Shown here piece after piece: positions 1 to 7,044 of a stretch of 16,867 nt of DNA. The first letter of the stretch is position 1. Each line of letters begins with the position of its first letter. Source of the DNA: Bacteriovoracaceae bacterium (lineage in GTDB: Bacteria > Bdellovibrionota > UBA1018). The stretch lies in contig CANFHS010000014.1 of NCBI GenBank assembly GCA_947446835.1, positions 1-16,867 of the forward strand, written 5' to 3'. The translations under genes and the position numbers were made by a program. The notes beneath the pieces were generated by a model. The model saw only the letters and a program-made list of their open reading frames with translations, ran no database searches and was not told the DNA's origin.

Positions 1-1652
1 ATGCCGCCCTTCTTCTTGTCCAGCGGAATGACCCGCAGGCGATCGTCGCTGACGTTGGCCACTGGCCGCAGCTGCGCCAGGTTCATCAGGCCGGCCACGA
101 GGGCCTTGAGCGCGCTGGCGGGGAACTCGCCGTTGCTCTCGGGCTCCGGCACATCGTAGAGCACCCATTGGCCGCGGCCAAGGGGCTCACAACGGCACGC
201 CACGCCCATCTGGACTTCGATGCTCTGGTCCGAACCCAACGCATCGCCGAGCTCGCGCCGGGCGGCGTCGGTGTACAGCGGGCTGCGCGGCAAGGCCACG
301 ATCTTGCCTCCACGAGCCAGGGCCAGCAGCCGCTGGATCACGTCACGGGTCAGCACGAACGAAGGATCGACCAGCACGAGCTTGGCCGAGGCATCCGCGG
401 CGATGCGTTCGATCGAAGCGGAGATGCGGGCGTGGGGGCCCGCCTTGAGCGAAATTTCCTCCCAGATTTCTCCCGGACCCGACCACAGGTGCGGAGTCAG
501 GAAGTACGCATCCGTGCGGAGGCGGAAGTTCCCCTGTCCGATCTGGCGCGAAAGCGCCTCGGCCCGCGCGCGGAAGGCCGGCGAAAGCGCGAACCACTCG
601 GCCTCGTCCAGAAGCACGCCGCCCCCTTGGGCACCGCACACCAGGAGAGACTGGAAGATCAGGAACTGCTTTTCGGCATCGCCCAGCGACCGGAACGAGC
701 CCAGCTTGGTCCAGTGGATGTAAGGTGCGGTGGCCACCCCACCCGCGAAGGACGCGCGCTTGGAAGCTTCTTTAACCAGGTCCGTGAGCCTGCGGAAATC
801 CGGGCGTCCACTGCAGGCCGACTCCAGGAGGCGGGAATACAGGAACGACGGGTCGGCCTCGGGAGTATAGATTTCGAACTGGCGCACCTGGAGGCCGAAG
901 GCCTTCTTGCGCAGGAACTGGCTGGAGCGATTGCGGAACACTTCCTCGTTCTGCTGCGCGAACCAGCGGCGGTTCACGTTTTCCAGCGAGCGGGATTTCC
1001 AGCGCTGGGCAGCGGCCGGAGAGGGATCCTGGAACTCACGCGAAGCAAACGTCTGGTCCAGTCGCTGCCGGAAGGCCAGCTGCGAGCCGACCGAAAAATC
1101 GCCCGCCAACCCCGATAGGGCGCGCCGACCCAGACGCGCTGGATCCCGGTAATACTTCCAGAATCCGCCGCCCAACACCGCCGTCACTCCTTCCAGGAGC
1201 CCGGGCTGGTTCTTGCCCAGCTCCGCCAGCAGCGAGTCCATGCGCGAAAGAAAATTGTGGTAGCGCTTCACGACTTCGGGCGCCGTCAGCGAAGGGAGAG
1301 CAAACGAGTTCGGGGGCTGCAGCACCGGAATGGGCCCGCCGCCTTCGTGAGCGGCCGCGTTTTCCGGGGTCGAAAAAATATCCTTGGGCAGGCCTGAATA
1401 CGGATAATGGATGCCCAATTCCGGAGTCAGAATGAGCGAAACGGTCAGCTTCCTTTCACTCACGGCCTGAAGAAAACGAGGCAGCGTGTGAGTGATATCC
1501 GACTCAACCGCTTGCCAAGGAACAAACGTGGCGATGTGCCTGATTCCTTGGCGAATCAAATCATCCAGGCGTTGCGCCATGGCCTGAGGTCTCAGTTCCC
1601 AGTAGTGAACCAGGAGCTGGATCGGACGTGAATTTATTGCTTCCCCCAACAT
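1..1652 (-). CDS. Glycoside hydrolase-like protein (GH42/GH35-style TIM barrel), 3' end outside window
   Basis: The minus frame is open for 550 codons from ATG at 1652 to the left edge, so the C-terminus is missing. Near the N-terminus it reads FVPWQAVES followed by LTVSLILTPELGIHYP. This resembles the second and third barrel strands of clan-A glycosidases such as beta-galactosidases (a PW...E strand, then a strand entering the active site). Around residue 345 a GGGVLLDEAEW segment could be a late barrel strand. Residues about 410-450 (KLVLVDPSFVLTRDVIQRL, then GGKIVAL) resemble the Rossmann-like second domain of GH42 enzymes. I cannot assign the two catalytic glutamates with confidence; E260, E265, E350 and E352 are candidates. 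No signal peptide is visible, so a cytoplasmic location is likely. The start has no clear Shine-Dalgarno sequence, and a TAA lies nine codons upstream. The first 250 bases are less GC-rich than the rest. Function is inferred from fold only; the substrate is unknown. Confidence 0.6.
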   Translation of the reverse strand, partial: MLGEAINSRPIQLLVHYWELRPQAMAQRLDDLIRQGIRHIATFVPWQAVESDITHTLPRFLQAVSERKLTVSLILTPELGIHYPYSGLPKDIFSTPENAAAHEGGGPIPVLQPPNSFALPSLTAPEVVKRYHNFLSRMDSLLAELGKNQPGLLEGVTAVLGGGFWKYYRDPARLGRRALSGLAGDFSVGSQLAFRQRLDQTFASREFQDPSPAAAQRWKSRSLENVNRRWFAQQNEEVFRNRSSQFLRKKAFGLQVRQFEIYTPEADPSFLYSRLLESACSGRPDFRRLTDLVKEASKRASFAGGVATAPYIHWTKLGSFRSLGDAEKQFLIFQSLLVCGAQGGGVLLDEAEWFALSPAFRARAEALSRQIGQGNFRLRTDAYFLTPHLWSGPGEIWEEISLKAGPHARISASIERIAADASAKLVLVDPSFVLTRDVIQRLLALARGGKIVALPRSPLYTDAARRELGDALGSDQSIEVQMGVACRCEPLGRGQWVLYDVPEPESNGEFPASALKALVAGLMNLAQLRPVANVSDDRLRVIPLDKKKGG

Positions 1653-1692
1653 GCGTCTGAGTATTACATCCAGAACTTAAGGAGTCACCTGT
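1653..1692. promoter_or_regulatory. Divergent intergenic spacer between hydrolase and acyl-CoA dehydrogenase genes
   Basis: These 40 bp separate two divergently transcribed genes, and together with the adjacent 5' coding ends they must hold both promoters. The stretch is much more AT-rich than its surroundings. On the minus strand, GTGACT (1688-1683) and TAATAC (1666-1661), 16 bp apart, loosely fit -35/-10 boxes and would put transcription start almost at the hydrolase ATG. On the plus strand, TTGCTT (1637-1642) and TATTAC (1662-1667), 19 bp apart, are an equally weak candidate. None of these matches is strong; only the divergent layout is firm. Confidence 0.3.
1679..1684 (+). promoter_or_regulatory. 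Ribosome-binding site of the first acyl-CoA dehydrogenase
   Basis: AAGGAG lies 8 nt before the ATG at 1693 and supports that start. It is the only clear Shine-Dalgarno sequence in the divergent spacer. Confidence 0.75.
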
Positions 1693-2856
1693 ATGTGGTT
1701 TTTTTCTGACGAGCATCGCATGCTCCAGGAAACCGTGCGTCAATTTGCGCAGTCAGTGCTGGCTCCTCGGATCGAGCAGCTGGACGACGAGGAAAGCTTC
1801 CACAGGGAAGCGTTTCCGAAAATGGGCGCCCTCGGTCTGCTGGGAATCACGGTAGCGGAAGAAGACGGCGGAGCCGGTCTGGACGCGGTTTCCGCGACCC
1901 TGGCCATGGAAGAAATGGCGGCGGTCGACGCTTCGACCACGCTTTCCTACCTCGCGCATTCCATCCTTTGCGTGAACCAGATTGCCCGCAATGGCATCGC
2001 CGAGCAGAAGGCCCGCTGGCTTCCCAAGCTCATCTCCGGCGAACACGTGGGCGGCATGGGAATGAGCGAACCCGAGGCGGGCTCGGATGCCCTGGGCATG
2101 AAGACCCGCGCCACCCGCCAGGGCGAGTCCTATGAGCTGAACGGCACCAAGACCTGGATCACCAATGGTCCGGTGGGTGAAGTGTTCTACTGCTACGCCC
2201 GCACGGGCAGCGCGAAGCGGGAAATTTCCACCTTCGTCGTCGAAAAAGGCATGCCCGGTTTTTCGACCGGCAAGAAGTTCAAGAAGATGGGCATGCGCGC
2301 TTCGCCCACGGGCGAGCTGGTCTTCGACCACTGCCAGGTTCCCGTGGCCAACCGCGTGGGAGACGAGAACTCCTCGGTGCAGGCCATGATGCGGAACCTG
2401 GACATCGAGCGCATCACCATCGCGGGAATCTCGCTGGGCATCGCGCGCAACTGCATCGAGGTTTCGACCCGCTATGCCCAGGAGCGCAAGCAGTTCGGAA
2501 AACCCATCGGCGCCTTCCAGCAGATCCAGGAGCGGCTCAGCGAAGCCTCCGCCTGGTACGAAGCCTGCCGCGCGCTGACCTACAACTCGGCCAAGGCCTT
2601 CGACCTGACCGGCGGCCTGAGCTCGCGCGAAGTCTCGGCCTGGGCCGCGCGGGCCAAGCTCCAGTCCGCCCAGATGGCCACCCAGGTGGGGCTCGACGCC
2701 ATCCAGATCCTGGGCGGCTACGGCTACACCCGCGAGTTCCCGGTCGAACGCCAGATGCGCGACGCCAAGCTCATCGAGATCGGCGCAGGGACGAACGAGA
2801 TCCTGCGGACCATCATCGCCCGCCAGATGCTGGGCAACGACGTGGCCCAAGCCTGA
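1693..2856 (+). CDS. Acyl-CoA dehydrogenase, isovaleryl-CoA dehydrogenase type
   Basis: FAD-dependent acyl-CoA dehydrogenase (387 aa, normal family length) that introduces an alpha-beta double bond into an acyl-CoA and passes electrons to ETF. The family segments are in order: MSEPEAGSD (124-132), NGTKTWITN (150-158), RKQFGKPI (265-272) and QILGGYGYTREFP (338-350). The usual catalytic Glu of medium/short-chain enzymes (YEGT motif) is replaced by Ala (EIGAGTNE, A365). A Glu is instead present in LDIER (E239), exactly as in isovaleryl-CoA dehydrogenase, where the base sits on that helix. This points to leucine breakdown or another branched acyl-CoA. No methylcrotonyl-CoA carboxylase or HMG-CoA lyase gene is in the window to confirm it. 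AAGGAG precedes the ATG, and the next gene starts 26 bp after the stop. The family call is secure; the exact substrate is inferred. Confidence 0.93.
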   Translation: MWFFSDEHRMLQETVRQFAQSVLAPRIEQLDDEESFHREAFPKMGALGLLGITVAEEDGGAGLDAVSATLAMEEMAAVDASTTLSYLAHSILCVNQIARNGIAEQKARWLPKLISGEHVGGMGMSEPEAGSDALGMKTRATRQGESYELNGTKTWITNGPVGEVFYCYARTGSAKREISTFVVEKGMPGFSTGKKFKKMGMRASPTGELVFDHCQVPVANRVGDENSSVQAMMRNLDIERITIAGISLGIARNCIEVSTRYAQERKQFGKPIGAFQQIQERLSEASAWYEACRALTYNSAKAFDLTGGLSSREVSAWAARAKLQSAQMATQVGLDAIQILGGYGYTREFPVERQMRDAKLIEIGAGTNEILRTIIARQMLGNDVAQA

Positions 2857-2869
2857 ACCTCCCTTCCTG

Positions 2870-2875
2870 AAGGAG
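2870..2875 (+). promoter_or_regulatory. Ribosome-binding site of the second acyl-CoA dehydrogenase
   Basis: AAGGAG sits 7 nt before the ATG at 2883, in the 26-bp gap after the first dehydrogenase. It supports both the start and independent translation within one transcript. Confidence 0.7.
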
Positions 2876-2882
2876 CCTCCTC

Positions 2883-4025
2883 ATGGACTTCCAACCCACC
2901 GAAATGCAGACTGAGCTGAGCGGCCTGGCCCGCCGGTTCGCGCGCGAAAAGATCCAACCGGTGGTCGAGCAGGACGAGCACGACGAGCGTTTCCGCCCCG
3001 AGCTCATCGCCGAACTGGGCCAGCTGGGACTGACCGGCATCCCGGTGGCCGAGGCGCACGGGGGTGCGGGCCTGGGTTACCAGGACTACATCACGGTCCT
3101 TGAGGAACTGGCCTCGGTGAGCGTGTCGTACGCCATCTCGGTGGCCGTGACCGGCCTGGCCCAGGTCATCCTCGAAAAATTCGGAAATGAAGCGCAGAAA
3201 CAGCGCATTGCCAGGCTGGCGGCCGGCCAGGCCATCGGCGCGTTCAGCCTCTCGGAGGCCGGCTCGGGCTCGGACGCGGGTTCGCTGCGCACCACGGCGC
3301 GCCGGGACGGCGACCACTACGTCATCAACGGCACCAAGCTCTGGACCACGCAGGCCGACTCGGCCGAAGTGATCATGCTGATGGCGCGCACCGGCGCGGC
3401 CGACGACCGCACCCGCGGCGTCTCGACCTTCCTCCTGGAGCAGGGCACCCCCGGCCTCCGGCTGGGCAAGCGCGAGAAGAAGATGGGCTGCCACATCTCG
3501 CACACGATGGAACTGGTGCTCGAAAACGTCCGCGTGCCCGCCTCCTGCCTGGTGGGTCGCGAGGGCGACGGCTTCAAGATCGCCATGACCGCGCTCGACA
3601 GCGGCCGCATCACGATTGCCGCCTCGGCGCTGGGCATCGCGCGTTCGTCCATCGAGGTGGCCACGGGCCACGCGCGCCAGCGCGAGCAGTTCGGCAAGCC
3701 CATCGGCGAATACCAGGGCGTGTCGTTCCTGCTGGCCGACATGGCCACGCGCTACGACGCCGCCAAGCTGCTCGTGCAACGAGCGGCCTTCCTCAAGGAC
3801 CAGGGGCTTCCGTTTTCGACCGAAGCCGCCATGGCCAAGCTTTTTGCCACCGACATGGCCATGCAGGTGACCACCGATGCCGTGCAGATCCTGGGGGGTT
3901 CGGGCTATACCCAGGATTTCCCGGTCGAGCGCTTCATGCGGGAAGCCAAGGTCCTGCAGATTGTCGAAGGCACCAACCAGATCCAGCGGATGGTCATTGG
4001 CCGATCCCTGCTGAAAACCCACTGA
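2883..4025 (+). CDS. Acyl-CoA dehydrogenase, short/medium-chain (butyryl-CoA) type
   Basis: FAD-dependent acyl-CoA dehydrogenase of 380 aa. Family segments: FSLSEAGSGSDAG (121-133), NGTKLWTT (149-156), REQFGKPIGEYQ (267-278) and QILGGSGYTQDFPVERFMR (335-353). The catalytic base is the canonical Glu of the VEGTNQIQR motif (E362). The position that carries Glu in the upstream paralogue is Gly here (LDSGR, G241). The enzyme therefore belongs with butyryl/medium-chain or 2-methylbutyryl/isobutyryl-type dehydrogenases; chain length cannot be read from sequence. It reduces ETF, which is not encoded nearby. Expression with the upstream gene and pgi is likely, because its stop overlaps the Shine-Dalgarno sequence of pgi. 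It is clearly diverged from the first ACAD, so this is not a recent tandem duplication. Confidence 0.93.
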   Translation: MDFQPTEMQTELSGLARRFAREKIQPVVEQDEHDERFRPELIAELGQLGLTGIPVAEAHGGAGLGYQDYITVLEELASVSVSYAISVAVTGLAQVILEKFGNEAQKQRIARLAAGQAIGAFSLSEAGSGSDAGSLRTTARRDGDHYVINGTKLWTTQADSAEVIMLMARTGAADDRTRGVSTFLLEQGTPGLRLGKREKKMGCHISHTMELVLENVRVPASCLVGREGDGFKIAMTALDSGRITIAASALGIARSSIEVATGHARQREQFGKPIGEYQGVSFLLADMATRYDAAKLLVQRAAFLKDQGLPFSTEAAMAKLFATDMAMQVTTDAVQILGGSGYTQDFPVERFMREAKVLQIVEGTNQIQRMVIGRSLLKTH

Positions 4026-4035
4026 GGAAAGAACC

Positions 4036-5433
4036 ATGTCCATCACCGCCACCCGTCTGGGAACTTCCCCTCTGACCTTCGACTGGTCCAGCCTCGCGCA
4101 GGTATCGCCGCTGACGGCGACCCCCAGGCCCACCGGCGCACCGGAAGCCTGGAGCCAGCTCAAAGGCCGCGTCCAGAGCGGCGAAATCGGCTTCTACGAC
4201 ACTCCGGTCAACGACCAGCTCAGCCAATGGACCGCGACCTGGGAGATGGCCGCCTGGCTCCGCGACAGCGGCCGGTTCACCGACTGCCTGTTCCTGGGAA
4301 TCGGCGGAAGCGCCCTGGGTCCCGTGGCGCTGCTCTCGGCCCTCCAGGACAAGATCCAGGATGCCGCCATCCGCTTCCACTTCGTCCAGAACGTCGACCC
4401 CAACGAATGGAAATCGACGCTCGAAAAGCTCGCCCCCTCGCGGACGCTGGTGGTCTGCGTGACCAAATCGGGCACCACCTTCGAGACCTTGGCCCAGTTC
4501 ATGTGCGCCCTGGAGTGGCTGGGACGCGAACGCTGGAAGAGCCATGTCGTGGCCATCACTGACCCCGCCAAGGGCGACCTGCTGCAGTTCGCGCAGAACG
4601 AGAAGATTCCGACCCTCTCCATCGCGCCGTCCATCGGAGGACGCTTTTCGGTGTTCACCCCGGTGGGGCTCTTCCCCCTGGCCTTGGCCGGCCTGGACGG
4701 AACCGCGTTCCTGGAAGGCGCCCACCTGGTCCGCGAAGCCTGCGAAAAGCAGACGCTCGAAAAAAACCCCCTGATGATCCTGGGCGCCGACCTCATCCGG
4801 CATTTCCAGGACCGTCCCATCCATGTGTGCATGCCCTACTCGACCCGCCTGCAGCTGCTGGGCGACTGGTTCGTGCAGCTCTGGGCCGAAAGCCTGGGCA
4901 AGGACGGCAAGGGATTCACCGCCATCGGCGCCCTGGGTGCCACCGACCAGCACTCCATCCTGCAGCTGCTGCGCGACGGTCCGGACGACAAGGTCACCAC
5001 GTTCATCACGGTCGACCAGGTCGAGGACGAGGTGAAGATCCCCTCGGCGCTCAAGGGCACTCCTTCGGAGCGGCTCGGGGCCTTCAAGATCCTCGAAGGC
5101 CACTCGCTGCAGGAGCTCCTGATGACCGAGTACCGCGCCACCTCCCTGGTGATGACGCGTCGCGGTAGGCCGCACTTCTCGATCCAGCTGGATCGCCTGG
5201 ACGAACGCAACCTGGGCGCCCTGATGTTCGCCTATTCGGTGATGACGGCGTTCACCGGAACGCTCTGGGGCGTCAATCCGTTCGATCAGCCCGGCGTCGA
5301 AGAGGGCAAGGTGTACATCCGGGAGGCTTTGACTCGGCAGTCCTTTTCGCGGCGCGAAACGGAAGACGAAAATTCGCCGGTCAATCGCCTCCGCAGGGAA
5401 CCCACGAGGCCCGCGGGATCCGAAGAGCTCTGA
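4036..5433 (+). CDS. pgi: Glucose-6-phosphate isomerase
   Basis: Interconverts glucose-6-phosphate and fructose-6-phosphate in glycolysis/gluconeogenesis; cytoplasmic. The 465-aa protein is of the shorter bacterial (Bacillus-like) size rather than the ~550-aa enterobacterial form. Visible motifs: GIGGSALGP (88-96) and TKSGTTFET (143-151) for phosphate binding, the PGI signature SIGGRFSVFTPVGLFP (199-214), WAESLGKDGKG (283-293) with probable catalytic Glu285, GATDQHS with His306, and the C-terminal signature NPFDQPGVEEGK (414-425) with its active-site Lys. The 33 or so residues after the last signature are polar and Arg/Glu-rich and look like an extra tail. GAGGAAAG (4024-4031) overlaps the upstream stop codon and precedes the ATG. 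Its place as third gene behind two acyl-CoA dehydrogenases suggests co-transcription without an obvious pathway link. Confidence 0.96.
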   Translation: MSITATRLGTSPLTFDWSSLAQVSPLTATPRPTGAPEAWSQLKGRVQSGEIGFYDTPVNDQLSQWTATWEMAAWLRDSGRFTDCLFLGIGGSALGPVALLSALQDKIQDAAIRFHFVQNVDPNEWKSTLEKLAPSRTLVVCVTKSGTTFETLAQFMCALEWLGRERWKSHVVAITDPAKGDLLQFAQNEKIPTLSIAPSIGGRFSVFTPVGLFPLALAGLDGTAFLEGAHLVREACEKQTLEKNPLMILGADLIRHFQDRPIHVCMPYSTRLQLLGDWFVQLWAESLGKDGKGFTAIGALGATDQHSILQLLRDGPDDKVTTFITVDQVEDEVKIPSALKGTPSERLGAFKILEGHSLQELLMTEYRATSLVMTRRGRPHFSIQLDRLDERNLGALMFAYSVMTAFTGTLWGVNPFDQPGVEEGKVYIREALTRQSFSRRETEDENSPVNRLRREPTRPAGSEEL

Positions 5434-5441
5434 ACCCGGAA

Positions 5442-5477
5442 GGCGCGCCGAAACCCTTTGACGGGTCCCGGCGCGCC
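5442..5477 (+). terminator. Strong GC hairpin after pgi, possible terminator without T-tract
   Basis: GGCGCGCCG (5442-5450) pairs perfectly with CGGCGCGCC (5469-5477), and ACCC (5453-5456) can pair with GGGT (5463-5466) inside the loop. It sits between the pgi stop and the next ATG. No run of T follows (CCCCTTACTC), so it is not a classical intrinsic terminator. It could cause pausing, protect mRNA or act with Rho. Confidence 0.45.
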
Positions 5478-5497
5478 CCCTTACTCTGAAAGACGCG

Positions 5498-6430
5498 ATG
5501 GCTTGCCCCCCCAACAACGACGATGTCGGTGAAAAAACAGCCGTTCTGCAAGGCGATCAGGAAACCCTGAACAAGGAAATCGCCAAGGCGAAGGAAAATC
5601 CCGCCTGCCTGATCATCGTGAGGGGCAGCCCGCAGGGGCACCGCTTCTTCCTCACCCAGAACGACATGACGGTGGGCCGCGATCCGAGCGCGGACATCAC
5701 GGTCAACGACTCGAACATTTCACGCAAGCACGCCCGCCTCATCAAGGCGGGCCCCATGGTCCGCATCGAGGACCTGGGCTCCTCCAACGGCACCTTCATC
5801 AACGACAAGAAGCTGGCCCCCGGGCAGCAGCAGGAGTTGAAGAAGGAAGACATGATCAAGATGGGCACCACCATCTTCAAGTTCCTGCCCGACGGGGAGA
5901 TCGAGATCCTCTGGTACGGCAACCTGGGTTCGGCGGCCCACACCGACCCGATGACCCGGATCTACAACAAGGGCTACCTGGTCGAAGCGCTCGAGGCAGA
6001 ATTCAAGCGCGCCAAGGCCCTGCATACCGAGTTCTCGCTGCTGTTCTTCGATCTGGACCACTTCAAGAAGGTCAACGACACCTTCGGGCACGACGCGGGC
6101 GACTACGTCCTCAAGGAATTCTCCAACCTGGTCCGCTCGAACCACCTGCGCCCCAAGGACGTCTTTGCCCGTTACGGCGGCGAAGAGTTCGTGCTGCTGC
6201 TCTCGAATACCGGGGCCCAAAAGGCCGCGGAAATGGCCGAAAAGATCCGGGCCTCCGTCGAGGCGCACCCCTTCCTTTACGAAGGCAAACGCATTCCCGT
6301 GACCACCAGCCTGGGCGTGGCCGAGCTGACCTCGACGATCGAGTCGGCCCAGACCCTGCTCAAGAAGGCCGACCAAGCCCTCTACCAGGCCAAGCAGGGC
6401 GGTCGAAACCGCTTCTGCGTGGCCGGATAG
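5498..6430 (+). CDS. FHA-GGDEF diguanylate cyclase (DgcB-like)
   Basis: Makes cyclic di-GMP from two GTP. The 310-aa soluble protein has three parts. The first is a short polar N-terminal tail containing EKTAVL with Thr14. The second is an FHA phospho-threonine-binding domain (about 38-130) with GRDPSADI (60-67), SRKHAR (75-80) and GSSNGTF (94-100). The third is a GGDEF domain (about 145-308) with metal-binding FFDLDHFKKVND (183-194), the active site RYGGEEF (225-231) and a product-inhibition I-site RPKD (218-221) spaced exactly five residues before GGEEF. It therefore looks catalytically intact and feedback-inhibited. The same domain order occurs in Bdellovibrio DgcB, needed for prey invasion, where the FHA domain reads a phosphorylated threonine in the protein's own N-terminus; equivalence here is inferred. 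It follows a hairpin, has only a weak GAAAG ribosome-binding site, and its stop lies 9 bp from the convergent lipoprotein gene. Confidence 0.93.
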   Translation: MACPPNNDDVGEKTAVLQGDQETLNKEIAKAKENPACLIIVRGSPQGHRFFLTQNDMTVGRDPSADITVNDSNISRKHARLIKAGPMVRIEDLGSSNGTFINDKKLAPGQQQELKKEDMIKMGTTIFKFLPDGEIEILWYGNLGSAAHTDPMTRIYNKGYLVEALEAEFKRAKALHTEFSLLFFDLDHFKKVNDTFGHDAGDYVLKEFSNLVRSNHLRPKDVFARYGGEEFVLLLSNTGAQKAAEMAEKIRASVEAHPFLYEGKRIPVTTSLGVAELTSTIESAQTLLKKADQALYQAKQGGRNRFCVAG

Positions 6431-6439
6431 AGTCAGGCA

Positions 6440-6928
6440 TCACCCGGTCCCGGCGTTCGCCGAGAGGTCCGGAGCCTTGATCGAAACCTTCACCGGTTCG
6501 CGGGCAACCCCGATTTTCCCGGCGTCGTTCCTGGCATAGATCATGGCCTCATACTGGGTGGTCTGATTGCCGACCGCCAGCCGTCGAAGCTCATTCTTGC
6601 CGAGCTCGGCGCGCCAGGTACTTCCAGCGACCCGCTTGAACTTGAGTTCCACCGGGACCTGGTCAAATCGCAACCTCACATCGTTCACATTGGAGGTGAA
6701 ATCCTTGACCTCCACCAGGATCTCAGGCTTCTGGCGAGGATCCAGATTCCGGTCCAGCTCGATCGTGGACGGAGTGACCCGCGCGCCGACCAGGCTTGGG
6801 CCGGTCGGAGAAAGCTCCTCGGCCTTCTTGGTATCGCTCAAGGCACTCTCGGAATGGGAACAAGCAACCGTGCCCAGCAAGCAAACGGCGATCGGAGCCA
6901 ACGTCCTTGTCCAGCGGGCAGTTCTCAT
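6440..6928 (-). CDS. Putative lipoprotein of unknown function
   Basis: The 162-aa product starts with Arg-rich MRTARWTR, a hydrophobic stretch LAPIAVCLLG, then GTVAC with Cys23: a type II signal peptide with a plausible though not perfect lipobox. The mature part (after about residue 45) has alternating hydrophobic strands such as KPEILVEVKDF (67-77), VELKFKRV (93-100) and YEAMIYARNDAGKIG (126-140). This fits a single beta-sandwich or Ig-like domain exposed in the periplasm or on the outer membrane. I do not recognise the family. GAAGGAGA precedes the start; the ATG at 6928 is 11 nt away. An in-frame GTG at 6937 would add three residues but sits only 2 nt from the same site, so ATG is preferred. 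The frame stays open far upstream, antisense to mutL, which is a GC artefact. The gene stands alone, convergent with the cyclase and divergent from mutL. Confidence 0.72.
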   Translation of the reverse strand: MRTARWTRTLAPIAVCLLGTVACSHSESALSDTKKAEELSPTGPSLVGARVTPSTIELDRNLDPRQKPEILVEVKDFTSNVNDVRLRFDQVPVELKFKRVAGSTWRAELGKNELRRLAVGNQTTQYEAMIYARNDAGKIGVAREPVKVSIKAPDLSANAGTG

Positions 6929-7016
6929 AGGTTTCACGTCTCCTTCGGGATCCCCAACCCCGGGGCCCTGCCCTGCTCCATGCACCTGCCGTTCCGTTCC
7001 GCCCAGACAGGCGTCC

Positions 7017-7038
7017 GAGGGCCTTGCCCAAGGCCCTC
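7017..7038 (+). repeat. Perfect inverted repeat in the mutL leader
   Basis: GAGGGCCTTG (7017-7026) and CAAGGCCCTC (7029-7038) are perfect inverted copies separated by 2 nt, so the RNA can form a 9-bp stem with a 4-nt loop. It ends 6 nt before the mutL ribosome-binding site. It may affect mutL translation or be a protein-binding dyad; no T-run makes it a standard terminator. Confidence 0.5.
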
Positions 7039-7044
7039 CGGCGT

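Noticed and set aside
168..1118. Plus-strand open frame of 316 codons
   Set aside because: It is antisense to the 550-codon minus-strand hydrolase frame, has no ribosome-binding site and reads as Arg/Gln/Glu-rich low-complexity sequence typical of GC shadows.
2724..4163. Long minus-strand open frame across the second ACAD and the start of pgi
   Set aside because: Gly/His/Arg-rich translation with no domain, opposite clear ACAD motifs; caused by high third-position GC.
3994..5517. 507-codon minus-strand open frame opposite pgi
   Set aside because: It is the antisense shadow of an unmistakable PGI coding sequence.
6451..6462. CGGCG-TT-CGCCG hairpin as terminator of the cyclase gene
   Set aside because: The 5-bp stem has a 2-nt loop, no T-run follows, and it lies within the lipoprotein coding sequence; likely chance in GC-rich DNA.
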